Origin: Micromonospora sp. C31
GTDB lineage: Bacteria > Actinomycetota > Actinomycetes > Mycobacteriales > Micromonosporaceae
Direction: 5' to 3'
Assembly (NCBI RefSeq): GCF_018070575.1
Contig: NZ_JAGPXN010000001.1
Span: forward strand, 62,001-126,000
DNA length: 64,000 bases
A model generated the notes under the pieces. It ran no database searches, was not told the DNA's origin, and saw only the letters and a list, made by a program, of their open reading frames with translations. Positions within the stretch are counted from its first letter, which is position 1. Each line of letters begins with the position of its first letter. The position numbers and the translations under genes are program-made. This document shows, piece after piece, positions 42,399 to 52,352 of the stretch.

Positions 42399-43121
42399 AT
42401 GCACGATGACGCGTCCCCCTTCTTCATCGCTCCGCACCGCTTCGACGCTGACGACGACGTGGCCCCGGCGCTGGACCGGCGGCACGAACTGCTCGTCGAG
42501 GCCGGCGAGCGGGTGCTCGCCCGGCACCGGCTGGACGCGTCGGGGCACCTGGTCGGCCCGACCGAGGCACGGCGGCGGTGGATGCTGCCCGAGCCGGTGG
42601 CGGTCACCGTCACCGACCGTCGGATCGCGTACGTCGGCGGTGGGCCGCGGCTCGCCCTGGTCGACGGGGCCGACGGTGGCGCACGGCACCGCCGGGGCGT
42701 CCGGCGGTCGGGTCTGGTCAGCGGTCAGATCCGCTGGCAGTGGCCGTCCCGACTGGAGTTGGCCGCGGTGCCCGGGGAGCCCGCCCGTCTGCTGGTGGTC
42801 TGCGACGCGCTGCGCACCATCCAACAGCCGGCCCTCGGCCTCGCCGGCCCCGCCGGGGAGATCAACGGGCTGACGCGGCTGGTGCGGCGGGCGGTGGCCG
42901 GGTTCCGGCTGACCCACTCCGAACTGGTGGACCTGTCGCCGCCCGAGCGGGACGTGCTGGCGGTACGTGCCGGGGCCGGGCCGGGCGCCGGCGAAACCCG
43001 GATCATCCTGCCCGGTTCGCTGCCGGTCGAGTTCCGCTCCCGCGAGGACTACTACCGGCCAGGCCGCGCCGGCCGTGGGTGGCACGGGCCCGCAGCCGGC
43101 GCAGCATCCGGGCGTCGGTGA
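42399..43121 (+). CDS. Hypothetical protein, beta-rich
   Basis: 240 residues. I do not recognise a domain. The sequence has alternating beta strands (LPEPVAVTVTDRRIAYVGGG, RLELAAVPGEPARLLVVCDA) and resembles lipid- or PH-like sensor proteins only superficially. No signal peptide or membrane segment. Its N-terminus is proposed at ATG 42399, which lies eight bases after GGAGG; ATG at 42393 is too close. It follows the response regulator by 74 bases on the same strand and may be cotranscribed. Confidence 0.55.
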   Translation: MHDDASPFFIAPHRFDADDDVAPALDRRHELLVEAGERVLARHRLDASGHLVGPTEARRRWMLPEPVAVTVTDRRIAYVGGGPRLALVDGADGGARHRRGVRRSGLVSGQIRWQWPSRLELAAVPGEPARLLVVCDALRTIQQPALGLAGPAGEINGLTRLVRRAVAGFRLTHSELVDLSPPERDVLAVRAGAGPGAGETRIILPGSLPVEFRSREDYYRPGRAGRGWHGPAAGAASGRR

Positions 43122-43153
43122 AGCGGACGGGCGGGCGGCGGCCTCCACTCCCG

Positions 43154-43912
43154 TCAGGCGTCGGGGTCGACCGCGGCGGCCCGGCGGCGCACCTCCAGCT
43201 CGGCGGCCTCCTCCAGGGTGGGCGCGGTGCCGCCCAGGTGCTTCGGGACCCACCAGGTGTCGTCGGGGCCGGCGGGCGTGTCGGGGTAGTCCCGCTGGGC
43301 CCGGTCGACCAAGGCGGTCAGCCGCGTCTTCAGGTCGACGGTCATCGCGTTGGCGTCCGGGTAGTCGGCCGGGGCCATCGGCTCGCCGATCAGGATGGTG
43401 ATCGGGGTGTGCCGGCGGTTGAGGGTGCGCGGGCGGCCCTTGGTCCAGAGCCGCTGGGTGCCCCAGATCGCCACCGGCAGCACCGGCACCCCGGCCTCGG
43501 TCGCCATCCGGGTGGTCCCGCTCTTGAGTTCCTTGACCGTGAACGACCGGCTGATCGTGGCCTCGGGGAAGACGCCGACCACCTCACCGCGCTTCAGGGC
43601 GCTGACCGCCGTCGCGTACGACCCGGCGCCCGCCCGCCGGTCGACCGGGATGTGTCGCATGCCCCGCATCAACGGGCCGGACACCTTGTGCGTGAAGACC
43701 GACTTCTTGGCCATGAACCGCACCAGCCGCTTCGCGGGGTCCGCGCCCAGCCCGCAGAAGATGAAGTCGAGGTAGCTGATGTGGTTGCTGGCCAGCACCG
43801 CCCCGCCCGTACGCGGCACGTGGTGTGCGCCCTCGATGGTGATCTTCAGGTCGAGGACCCGGAACATCGTCTTGGCGGCAGCGATCACGGGCGGGTACAC
43901 GAGTTCCGGCAT
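43154..43912 (-). CDS. 1-acyl-glycerol-3-phosphate acyltransferase (PlsC family)
   Basis: 252 residues. VLASNHISYLDFIFCG carries the NHxxxxD catalytic motif at about residue 42, FPEATISRSFTVKELKSGTT is the downstream glycerophosphate-binding region, and VPVLPVAIWGTQRLW follows. The enzyme acylates lysophosphatidate on the inner face of the membrane; related members acylate other lysophospholipids or phosphatidylinositol mannosides. The start ATG at 43912 fits the family N-terminus. The next gene on this strand (debranching enzyme) is upstream with a separate transcript likely. Confidence 0.88.
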   Translation of the reverse strand: MPELVYPPVIAAAKTMFRVLDLKITIEGAHHVPRTGGAVLASNHISYLDFIFCGLGADPAKRLVRFMAKKSVFTHKVSGPLMRGMRHIPVDRRAGAGSYATAVSALKRGEVVGVFPEATISRSFTVKELKSGTTRMATEAGVPVLPVAIWGTQRLWTKGRPRTLNRRHTPITILIGEPMAPADYPDANAMTVDLKTRLTALVDRAQRDYPDTPAGPDDTWWVPKHLGGTAPTLEEAAELEVRRRAAAVDPDA

Positions 43913-43987
43913 GGTCGCGAACTTACCCTGCCAGGCTGAACCCCATGCCGGCCCGCCGGGTCGCCGCGCCGCGCCGCCCCCCGCGCG

Positions 43988-46045
43988 TCAGTCGGTCAGC
44001 CGGTGCATGTCGAGACGGCCCCGGGCGAACGCGTCGACGCGACCCCACCGTCCCGGGATGTCCAGCACCTCGATCCGGCCCATCCCGATCGGCAGCCGGG
44101 GCTCCACCGCGAGGTGCCCCTCGTGTGGCTCCAGGCCGAGCATCGTCCGCAGCAGCAGCAGCGGGGTGCCGGTCGACCAGGCCTGCGGGCTGCACGCCGT
44201 CGGGTACTCCACCGGGAACTTGGTCAGCTCGCGCGGGTAGCCGCCGAACGCCTCCGGCAGTCGGCCCTGGAAGTAGGTGGCCGCGTCGAGGATGCCGCTG
44301 GCGACGACCGCCGCCTCCTCGGCGAAGCCGTACCGGCGCAGACCCCAGGCGATGAACGAGTTGTCGAACGGCCAGATCGTGCCGTTGTGGTAGCCGATCG
44401 GGTTGTAGCGGATCTCGCCCTCGGCCAGGGTCCGCACCCCCCAGCCGGTGAAGAGCCGGGGCCCGACGAGGTGCTCGGCGATCCTCCCGGCGCGGTCCTC
44501 GTCGACGATGCCGCTCCAGAGCAGGTGGCCGATGTTGGAGCTCAGTACGTCGCACTGGCGGCCGTCCGGGTCCAGGGCCAGGGCGTAGTACTCACCGTCG
44601 TCCACCCAGAAGTCCCGGTTGAACCGTTCCTTCAGCGCCGCCGCCTCCTGTTCCAGCCGCGCGGCGAAGTCCGGGTCGCCCCAGAACTCGCGGGCCAGCC
44701 GGGCGGCCCGCAGCTTCGCGTCGTACGCGTACCCCTGCACCTCGCAGGTGGCCCGGGGGAACGGCGGCAGCTTGCCGTCGCGGTAGGAGATGGAGTCCCA
44801 GGAGTCCTTCCAGCACTGGTTCTCCAGGCCGGTGTCGGTGTTGCGCCGCTCGTACCAGATGTAGCCGTTGCCGAGCAGGTCGGCGTAGTCGTCGATCCAC
44901 TTCAGCGCGGCCCGGCACTCCCGCTCCAGTTCCATGACCAGCCCGACGTCCCCGCTCCACTTCTCGTACTCGTCGAGCAGCACCAGGAACAGCGGGGTCG
45001 AGTCCACCGAACCGTAGTACGGCGAGTGGGGCTGTTCCTCGAAGGCGGCGGTCTCGCCGTACCGCATCTCGTGCAGGATCCGGCCCGGGTCCTCGTCCCG
45101 GAAGTCGTCGAACCGGGTGCCCTGGAGGGAGGCCAGGACCCGCAGCGTGGTCTTCGACAGGTCCGGCGTGAACGGCAGGGTCTGCAGGCAGGTCAGGATG
45201 CTGTCCCGGCCGAACATGGTCATGAACCAGGGCAGGCCGGCGGCGGGCAGCGACGCCCCGCCGAGGGAGAGCGGCGAGAAACGCAGCGCGGCCAGGTCGA
45301 TGAGGCTGCGCCGGTACGTCGAGGCGATCCGGTCGTGCTGGCTGTTGACCTTCGGGGCGCTGGCGATCCAGTCCTCCAGGTCGTGCTGGAGGGCGAGCCG
45401 CTCGGTGTGCGACCGCAACCCCATCCGCAGGTCCCGGCCGCCCGGGGAGAGCGCCAGGGTCTTGACGTCGATCTCGGACTCCCACCGCTCGTTGGGCTGG
45501 AGGTGGATCGAGTAGGCGAAGCCCTTGCGGTCGTACCGCGGCGCCGGGGACGCGGAGATCGCCGTCTCCCGGATGAAGTTGCCCCGCCGGTAGCCCAGGC
45601 GCAGCCGGTCGGACTCGACCTCCGTGTAGATCTCGCCCTTCTTGTTGAGGATCTCGTCCTTGACCTGGAACAGGTCGGCGAAGTCGGAGGCCGCCTCCAT
45701 CCTGATCTCCAGGTCGACCGGCTTCTCGTCGTGGTTGAGGATGGTGATCGTCTCCCGGAAACTGCCCCCCACCGCCCGTTCCCGGACGATCGACAGCTTC
45801 GCGTCGACGTAGTGCGTCGCCATCCCCGGCACCAGGAAGAAGCGGGCCTCGTAGTACTGGAGGTCGTCGTACGACAGGGGGTTGAGCCGCTCCCCGTTCA
45901 CCGTCAGCACCCAGGTCGACAGGAAGCGGGTGTCCAGCGAGAAGAACCCGGTCGGCTCGCTCGGCGTCGCCTCGATGTCCCCGGTGTCCTCCGACACCAC
46001 GAAGGTGCTGCCGTCCAGGATGCGGATCGTGTTGTTCTGTGCCAT
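43988..46045 (-). CDS. Amylo-alpha-1,6-glucosidase-type glycogen debranching enzyme
   Basis: 685 residues. The N-terminal ~230 residues form the beta-rich domain seen in such proteins (DGSTFVVSEDTGDIEATPSE, GFFSLDTRFLSTWVLTVNG). The (alpha/alpha)6-barrel begins with LPWFMTMFGRDSILTCLQTL and includes HEMRYGETAAFEEQPHSPYY, YGSVDSTPLFLVLLDEYEKW, and NPIGYHNGTIWPFDNSFIAW. These motifs match the family that removes alpha-1,6 branches or acts on short maltodextrins. Cytosolic. GGAGG lies seven bases upstream of ATG. Its start overlaps the stop of the preceding SCP2-like gene by one base (TGATG), so the two are coupled. Confidence 0.85.
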   Translation of the reverse strand: MAQNNTIRILDGSTFVVSEDTGDIEATPSEPTGFFSLDTRFLSTWVLTVNGERLNPLSYDDLQYYEARFFLVPGMATHYVDAKLSIVRERAVGGSFRETITILNHDEKPVDLEIRMEAASDFADLFQVKDEILNKKGEIYTEVESDRLRLGYRRGNFIRETAISASPAPRYDRKGFAYSIHLQPNERWESEIDVKTLALSPGGRDLRMGLRSHTERLALQHDLEDWIASAPKVNSQHDRIASTYRRSLIDLAALRFSPLSLGGASLPAAGLPWFMTMFGRDSILTCLQTLPFTPDLSKTTLRVLASLQGTRFDDFRDEDPGRILHEMRYGETAAFEEQPHSPYYGSVDSTPLFLVLLDEYEKWSGDVGLVMELERECRAALKWIDDYADLLGNGYIWYERRNTDTGLENQCWKDSWDSISYRDGKLPPFPRATCEVQGYAYDAKLRAARLAREFWGDPDFAARLEQEAAALKERFNRDFWVDDGEYYALALDPDGRQCDVLSSNIGHLLWSGIVDEDRAGRIAEHLVGPRLFTGWGVRTLAEGEIRYNPIGYHNGTIWPFDNSFIAWGLRRYGFAEEAAVVASGILDAATYFQGRLPEAFGGYPRELTKFPVEYPTACSPQAWSTGTPLLLLRTMLGLEPHEGHLAVEPRLPIGMGRIEVLDIPGRWGRVDAFARGRLDMHRLTD

Positions 46046-46422
46046 CACTGCACCTCCGGGTGGCCGTGGAAGCGTCGGCGGGGGCCGCTGACGTCCGGGT
46101 GGCTGGGAAAGAGCCGTTCCATCTGCAACACCAGCCGCAGGTCCCCGCTCACGGTCATGTCACCCCGCAGCAGCGCCGCCACCCCGTGCTCGCGGCCCGC
46201 GGCGAGCTCCTCGAAGAGGGCGGGGCTGGTGCCGACCACCGTGTCGGCCTCCAGGTCCTCCCGGCTCACCTGGAGCCGTCCGTGGTCGACCCGCAGCAGC
46301 CAGTGCGTCGTGTGCGCTCCCTCGTGCAGGTCCAGGCGCACGGTTCCGGAAGACTTCGCCAGCAGGGGGTCGTACCCCCGCCGGTCGAGATCCTCGAAGA
46401 ACCTCGTCGTCGCGTCCACCAT
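46045..46422 (-). CDS. SCP2-like small protein coupled to the debranching enzyme
   Basis: 125 residues. TVRLDLHEGAHTTHWLLRVD, GRLQVSREDLEADTVVGTSP and GREHGVAALLRGDMTVSGDL follow the sterol-carrier-protein 2 fold, a hydrophobic-ligand pocket often found as a small stand-alone protein in actinobacteria. GGAGGAGAGG precedes ATG. Its stop is fused to the start of the debranching-enzyme gene (TGATG). Its ligand is unknown, and the linkage to glycogen metabolism is puzzling. Confidence 0.7.
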   Translation of the reverse strand: MVDATTRFFEDLDRRGYDPLLAKSSGTVRLDLHEGAHTTHWLLRVDHGRLQVSREDLEADTVVGTSPALFEELAAGREHGVAALLRGDMTVSGDLRLVLQMERLFPSHPDVSGPRRRFHGHPEVQ

Positions 46423-46640
46423 CGGGTCCTCTCCTCCCCCGTCGGGCGATGTCCCGGAAGGGGGTCCCCGTCCGGTGCCGGACCAACCTCGCCCGGATCG
46501 GGTGAGTCGCCCGCCCGGTGCGTCGCACCCCGGCGGCCGCCTCCGGTGGCGAGGTCGGCGGCGCCTGGCGCCGCTGCCGCCCCGTTCCTCCAGGCCCCGC
46601 GACGGCGGGGTGCCGGGTCGGGTCCCACTCCGAAAAGCCG

Positions 46641-46673
46641 GCACGCCGGCTCCCGCGCGGGGAGCCGGCGTGC
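46641..46673 (-). terminator. Terminator of the CBS-domain gene
   Basis: Perfect 14-bp arms GCACGCCGGCTCCC (46641-46654) and their complement (46660-46673) with a five-base loop, 14 bases downstream of the CBS gene stop. Confidence 0.8.
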
Positions 46674-46687
46674 GTCGCGGTGGACGG

Positions 46688-47104
46688 TCAGTTGTTCGGT
46701 TCGTCGGCGCTGATGTCGGCGAGCACCGACTGCGGTTCCCGCTCCACGGCCAGGTCACCCATCGAGACCAGACCGACCAGCCGCCCGTCGTCGATGACCG
46801 GCAACCGGCGTACGGCGTAGGTCCGCATCAGGTCGGCGGCTGCGACCGCGTCGTCGTACTGGCTCACCGTGATCACGTCCTTGCTGGTGATCAGGTTGAG
46901 CGGGGTCGAGTTCGGGTCCATGTTCTCGGCCACGCCCCGGACCGTGATGTCCCGGTCCGTCACGATGCCGATCACGTCGTCGCCGTCGGTCACCACCACG
47001 TCGCCGATGGCGCTGTCGCGCATCTCCTGTGCCGCTGCGATCAACGTGTCGTTGCCGTCCATCGTCACCAACCGGGTCGTCATGAACTCTCCGACCGTTG
47101 TCAT
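46688..47104 (-). CDS. CBS-domain pair protein
   Basis: 138 residues forming two CBS domains in tandem: FMTTRLVTMDGNDTLIAAAQ...VVVTDGDDVIGIVTDRDIT and ISKDVITVSQYDDAVAAADLM-type second half ending RRLPVIDDGRLVGLVSMGD. Such pairs bind adenosine nucleotides (AMP, ATP, SAM) and signal energy or redox state; small stand-alone proteins like this are common in actinobacteria. GAGGGGAG precedes ATG by about six bases. Monocistronic, with a hairpin terminator after the stop. Confidence 0.85.
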   Translation of the reverse strand: MTTVGEFMTTRLVTMDGNDTLIAAAQEMRDSAIGDVVVTDGDDVIGIVTDRDITVRGVAENMDPNSTPLNLITSKDVITVSQYDDAVAAADLMRTYAVRRLPVIDDGRLVGLVSMGDLAVEREPQSVLADISADEPNN

Positions 47105-47181
47105 GGTGCTCCCCTCTCGGTGTCGGCACCGCCGTCTACCCGCCGTCCGCACGGGGTAACGCGTGCGACCCCGGCCCGGGG

Positions 47182-47243
47182 CAGGCGCGCGGCGGAAGGC
47201 CGTAGCGGCGCTCAGGCGCGCGGCGGAAGGCCGTAGCGGCACT
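47182..47243. repeat. 31-bp tandem duplication
   Basis: Two adjacent 31-base copies (47182-47212 and 47213-47243) that differ at one position, starting CAGGCGCGCGGCGGAAGG. No gene; between the CBS-domain gene start and the asd terminator. Confidence 0.85.
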
Positions 47244-47291
47244 CGACGGGCAGCCGGGGCACGAGGCGCCCCTCGGGCGTACGGACCGCGA

Positions 47292-47322
47292 CGGGCCCCC
47301 GCCGCAGTCGGCCGGGGGCCCG
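47292..47322 (-). terminator. Terminator of asd
   Basis: Perfect 10-bp arms CGGGCCCCCG (47292-47301) and CGGGGGCCCG (47313-47322) with an 11-base loop, 14 bases beyond the asd stop codon. Confidence 0.65.
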
Positions 47323-47336
47323 GGGAGGCGCGTCGG

Positions 47337-48602
<1,266 letters not shown>

Positions 48603-48620
48603 TCACACCGCCCCGGCCGG

Positions 48621-49964
48621 TCAGGGCTGCTCGACGAGTTCGCCCAGGCCGGTGGCGACGAGTTCGTCGCGGATCACGGCGGCGTCGCCCTCCACCACCA
48701 GGGTGAGTTCCTCCGGGCGCAGGTGTGTGGCGGCTGCCGCCGAGACCTGGGCCACGTCGGCGGCGAGCAGCGACTCGCGCAGCCGGGCGTGGTAGTCGTC
48801 CGGCAGGTCGTGCACGACCAGGGTGGTCAGCGCGGCGGCGATGGCCCGGGGGCTCTGCAACTCGACCGAGAGCTGCCCGGCCCGCCAGGAGCGCGCGACC
48901 GCCAGCTCCTCCTCGGTCACCCCGGTCTGGCGGGTACGGGTGATCTCCCCGACCGCCTCGACGACGGCCGGCGCGGTGACGGCCGTCTGCACGTTGGAGC
49001 TGACCCCGAAGCGGCCGAACCGGCGGGACGAGGCGAAGTCGCCCCGGATGCCGTACGTGTAGCCGCGCACCTCGCGGATCAGGTGGTTGAGCCGGGAGGT
49101 GAACGCCCCGCCGAGCACCGTGCCGGCGAGCGTCATCGGCACGTGGTCGGGGTGGGCGCGGTACGGCGACGGGTGGCCCAGCCGCAGCGTGGACTGCACC
49201 GAGCCGGGCCGGTCGACGAGGATTATCCGCCGGCCGGGGCGGGTCGGCACCTCGATCGGGCCGCCCCGGTCGACCGGCCCGCCGCCGGTGCCGGCGAAGG
49301 CCGTCGCGCCGAGCGCGTCCAGGTCCAGCCGGTCCAGGTCGCCGGCGACGACCAGCGTGCCGGGGCGGATGAACCACTCGGAGTGGAAGACCGTGACGTC
49401 CTCGACGTCCAGCGCCGCCACCGACTCCGGGTCGCCGTACATGGGGCGGCCCCAGCGGTTCCCGGCGCCGAACAGGTCCGCGCGCAGCGCCGCGTCGGCC
49501 CGCGGGCCGGGATTGGCCCAGTCCATCCGCAGCGCGGTCGCCTCGTCGTCGCGGACCCGCCGGACGTCGTCCGGGTCCAGCTTCGGGGTGCGCACCGCCT
49601 CGGCGAGCAGCTCCACGGCGGCGCTCAACCGCTCCACCGGCACCTGCACGCTGACCTGGAAGGAGTCCCAGTCCAGCCCGATCACCAGCTCGGTGCCGAG
49701 CCCTTCGATCGCCAGCGCGTACGCGGTCGCGTCGCGCTGCGCCGTCCCCTCCTCCAGGGCCTTGGCCAGCACCGCGCCGAGCCCTTCCTTGCCGGTCGGC
49801 TCGCGGCCGGCACCCGCGTCGAGCAGCAGCAGCGCCACGGCCAGGTTCTGCCCGGGCAGGTGCGCGGCGACCACCTGACCACCGGCCACGGTGCGGCGGA
49901 CCACCTGCGGGAACCGGTACGGGCGGGCCGCACCCGGCCCGGGACGGTCGGCGATCAGCGTCAT
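48621..49964 (-). CDS. M16-family peptidase-like subunit without the zinc motif
   Basis: 447 residues. Overall M16 fold with HPDHVPMTLAGTVLGGAFTS (cut to 20) and LNHLIREVRGYTYGIRGDF, the R/Y pair of the C-terminal half. In the position of the HxxEH zinc motif the sequence reads VLAKALEEGTAQRD, so zinc cannot be bound; such subunits form heterodimers with an active M16 partner. Here that partner is the next gene upstream. The ATG overlaps the stop of the partner by one base (TGATG). Together they probably degrade peptides in the cytoplasm. Confidence 0.85.
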   Translation of the reverse strand: MTLIADRPGPGAARPYRFPQVVRRTVAGGQVVAAHLPGQNLAVALLLLDAGAGREPTGKEGLGAVLAKALEEGTAQRDATAYALAIEGLGTELVIGLDWDSFQVSVQVPVERLSAAVELLAEAVRTPKLDPDDVRRVRDDEATALRMDWANPGPRADAALRADLFGAGNRWGRPMYGDPESVAALDVEDVTVFHSEWFIRPGTLVVAGDLDRLDLDALGATAFAGTGGGPVDRGGPIEVPTRPGRRIILVDRPGSVQSTLRLGHPSPYRAHPDHVPMTLAGTVLGGAFTSRLNHLIREVRGYTYGIRGDFASSRRFGRFGVSSNVQTAVTAPAVVEAVGEITRTRQTGVTEEELAVARSWRAGQLSVELQSPRAIAAALTTLVVHDLPDDYHARLRESLLAADVAQVSAAAATHLRPEELTLVVEGDAAVIRDELVATGLGELVEQP

Positions 49965-51256
49965 CAGGGCTTCTCCTCGGGCAGGTAGGTCAGGGTCACC
50001 CGGTCGTCGGCGGCGAGCACCTCGGCGGCGGCCTCGGCGATCTGCTCGGCGGTCACCGCGAGCCAGGCCGGCAGCCGCTCCGCGCACTTCGCCGGGTCGC
50101 CGAACTGGGTGGCGTAGCGCCCGAGCGTGTCCGCGCGGCCGTCCACGGTGGACATCTGCCGCCACCACGAGGTGCTCAGCAGGGACTTGGCCCGGTCCAG
50201 CTCGGTGGCGGTGACCGGGACGGTGGCCAACTCGTCGACCACCTCGGCCAGCCCGGCGGCCAGCCGCTCGGCGCTCACCCCGGGTCGGGCCGTGGCGGTG
50301 GCGATCAGCGGCGCGGGGGCGTGCGCCAGGTCCACCCCGTACGCCCCGACCAGGTCGGGCTGGGCGATCCGCTCGCCGTCGGCGAGGCGCTGGTACAGGC
50401 GGCTGCCCCGGCCGCTGCCCAGTACGGTGGCCAGCACCGTCAGCACGTCGTAGCCCGGGCTGCCGAAGGGGTGGGTGCGGTGCGCGACGTAGACGCGCGC
50501 CGCCGGCACGTCGGTGACGACCAGCTGCGTGGTGGGTCGGCCGCTGGCCGCGACGGTCCGGCCGTCCGGCGCGGGTGGGATCTGCGCGCGGGGCGGGATC
50601 GCGCCGAAGTACTTGTCGGCCAGGGCGAACACCTCCGCGGCCGAGGCGTCGCCCACCACGGTGAGCACCGCGTTGTTCGGCGCATAGTACGTCTGGTGGA
50701 ACGCCTGGAAGGTGGCCAGGTCGGCGGCGTTGAGGTCGGCCATCGACCCGATCGTGGCGTGGTGGTAGGGGTGCCCGGGCGGGTAGAGCAGCGGCAGCAG
50801 CCGCAGCCACGCGTCGCCGTAGGGCACGTTGTCGTAGCGCTGGCGCCGCTCGTTCTTGACCACGTCCCGCTGGTTGTCCAGCGTCTCCTGGGTCAGCGCG
50901 GGAACCAGCCCGCCCATCCGGTCGGCCTCCAGCCACAGCGCCAGTTCCAGGTGCTCGGCGGGAACGGTCTCGAAGTAGTTGGTGCGGTCCGGGTTGGTGG
51001 TGGCGTTGAGCGAGCCGCCGGCGCCCTGCACCAGCTTCATGTGCTCGGTCTTCGCCACGTTGACCGAGCCCTCGAACATCAGGTGTTCGAAGAGGTGGGC
51101 GAAGCCGGTCTGCCCTTCGGGCTCGTGCCGGGAGCCGACGTCGTACCAGAGGTTCACGGCGACCGCCGGGGCGGTGCGGTCCTCACTCACCACCACGCGC
51201 AGGCCGTTGTCCAGTCGGGTGGTCTCGATGGGCCAGGGGTAACCGCTGTCGGGCAT
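49964..51256 (-). CDS. M16-family zinc metallopeptidase, catalytic subunit
   Basis: 430 residues. Inverted zinc-binding motif HLFEHLMFEGS (HxxEH) at about residue 54, with the distal Glu in LWLEADRM region around 120, plus NATTNPDRTNYFETVPAEHL, the standard substrate strand. The C-terminal half has GSRLYQRLADGERIAQPDL. Active form requires the coupled non-catalytic subunit encoded immediately downstream (one-base TGATG overlap). No signal peptide. The start ATG at 51256 precedes the conserved PIETTRLDNGLRVVV. Confidence 0.9.
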   Translation of the reverse strand: MPDSGYPWPIETTRLDNGLRVVVSEDRTAPAVAVNLWYDVGSRHEPEGQTGFAHLFEHLMFEGSVNVAKTEHMKLVQGAGGSLNATTNPDRTNYFETVPAEHLELALWLEADRMGGLVPALTQETLDNQRDVVKNERRQRYDNVPYGDAWLRLLPLLYPPGHPYHHATIGSMADLNAADLATFQAFHQTYYAPNNAVLTVVGDASAAEVFALADKYFGAIPPRAQIPPAPDGRTVAASGRPTTQLVVTDVPAARVYVAHRTHPFGSPGYDVLTVLATVLGSGRGSRLYQRLADGERIAQPDLVGAYGVDLAHAPAPLIATATARPGVSAERLAAGLAEVVDELATVPVTATELDRAKSLLSTSWWRQMSTVDGRADTLGRYATQFGDPAKCAERLPAWLAVTAEQIAEAAAEVLAADDRVTLTYLPEEKP

Positions 51257-51344
51257 GGCACGACGCTATCCGATCAGGTGCGCGGGACGGGACGCGCCGC
51301 ACGCGGCGAGGTATCGACCGCCTGCGGTCGGGTACCGGGGAGGC

Positions 51345-52085
51345 ATGCCGCCTGCCGCCTCCGTGACAGACCGGGCCGCCGTCGCGGTCGACCGCGCGAG
51401 CGCCGCCCTGACGCGGCTGCGCCGGGCCCGGCTGCTGCACCCCGCGGGCCGCTCGTTCGCGGGCGAGGTCGTCGTCTGGGGTACGGCGGGACCGCCGACC
51501 GGGGTGCCGCTGCTGGACGACGCGGGTCGCTTCCCGGCGACCGTGCGGCTCTCCAAGGGCGTGCCCACCCCGGGCGCCTGGCCGGACGTGCTGGGGCTGG
51601 CCGTGCGGCTGCACCGGGGTCCGGGCCGGCCGTTCGACCTGCTGGTCAGCTCCAGCGGGGCCGCGCCGCTGCTGCGGAACCTGCCGCTGCCCCGGCGCCG
51701 CTTCGTGGGGACGTACAGCACGATCATGCCGTTGCGCGCGGGCCGACGGCGGCTCTTCCTGGCCGCGCTGGCCGACCCGGATTCGCCCGACCTGGGCCGC
51801 AGCCTGGCCGAGGTCACCGCCGCGGCCCGGGCGGACGCGCCGCGCCTGGTGCTCGCGGTCGCGTCCGCCGTCGGGCCGTGGCGGCCGTTCGGCCAGGTCA
51901 GCCTCGGTGGACAGCTCAGTGCCCGGACCGACGCCGCGCTGGCCTTCGACCCGATCGGCAACCTGCCGCCGGGGCTGCGGGCGGTCGGCCCGATCGCCTG
52001 GCTGCGGGAGCACGCCTACCGGGGCTCGCGACGGGCCCGGGGCGCCGTGGTTCAGTCGGGGGGCTCGATGGGGGTCACCGTCTGA
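51345..52085 (+). CDS. Catalase-like superfamily protein of unknown function
   Basis: 246 residues, no signal peptide. The segment FPATVRLSKGVPTPGAWPD then VLGLAVRLH and FDLLVSSSG follows the order of the haem-pocket barrel in catalase-related proteins (R-S-x-G...PD-x-GLA-x-R), though the catalytic His/Asn are not evident. Similar actinobacterial proteins are annotated as catalase-related or phosphodiesterase without evidence. The start ATG follows GGGGAGG almost directly. Its 3' end overlaps the convergent small acidic gene by 34 bases. Confidence 0.5.
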   Translation: MPPAASVTDRAAVAVDRASAALTRLRRARLLHPAGRSFAGEVVVWGTAGPPTGVPLLDDAGRFPATVRLSKGVPTPGAWPDVLGLAVRLHRGPGRPFDLLVSSSGAAPLLRNLPLPRRRFVGTYSTIMPLRAGRRRLFLAALADPDSPDLGRSLAEVTAAARADAPRLVLAVASAVGPWRPFGQVSLGGQLSARTDAALAFDPIGNLPPGLRAVGPIAWLREHAYRGSRRARGAVVQSGGSMGVTV

Positions 52086-52267
52086 TCGGAGGTACGCCGC
52101 TCCAGCACGGTGTCGGGGGCGGCGTTGCGGTCCTCCTCCCGCATGTCGGACTCGGCGAGGATGGCCTCCGCCTGCGCCTGGGGGTCGTCGCTGCCGGCCG
52201 CCGCCTCCTCGGGCAGCAGGTGTGCACGGGACTCCACCCGTTCCTGGTCGCTCTGCTCGTGACTCAT
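52052..52267 (-). CDS. Small acidic protein
   Basis: 71 residues, MSHEQSDQERVESRAHLLPE at the start, then DPQAQAEAILAESDMREEDR; strongly acidic and probably helical, with Glu/Asp making up about a quarter. Proteins of this pattern are widespread in Micromonospora but have no known function. ATG at 52267; the codon range overlaps the 3' end of the convergent gene. Confidence 0.6.
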   Translation of the reverse strand: MSHEQSDQERVESRAHLLPEEAAAGSDDPQAQAEAILAESDMREEDRNAAPDTVLERRTSDQTVTPIEPPD

Positions 52268-52352
52268 GACCGCCCACATACCCCGCCGGCGCCTCCGGCA
52301 CGCCGCAAGATCGCGGCCGGGACCCGGCGGGCGGCCCGCCCGGGGCGGGCGG

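Noticed and set aside
47182-47243. 31-bp tandem duplication as an operator
   Set aside because: It is a simple two-copy duplication without palindromes and not placed at a promoter, so I kept it as a repeat only.
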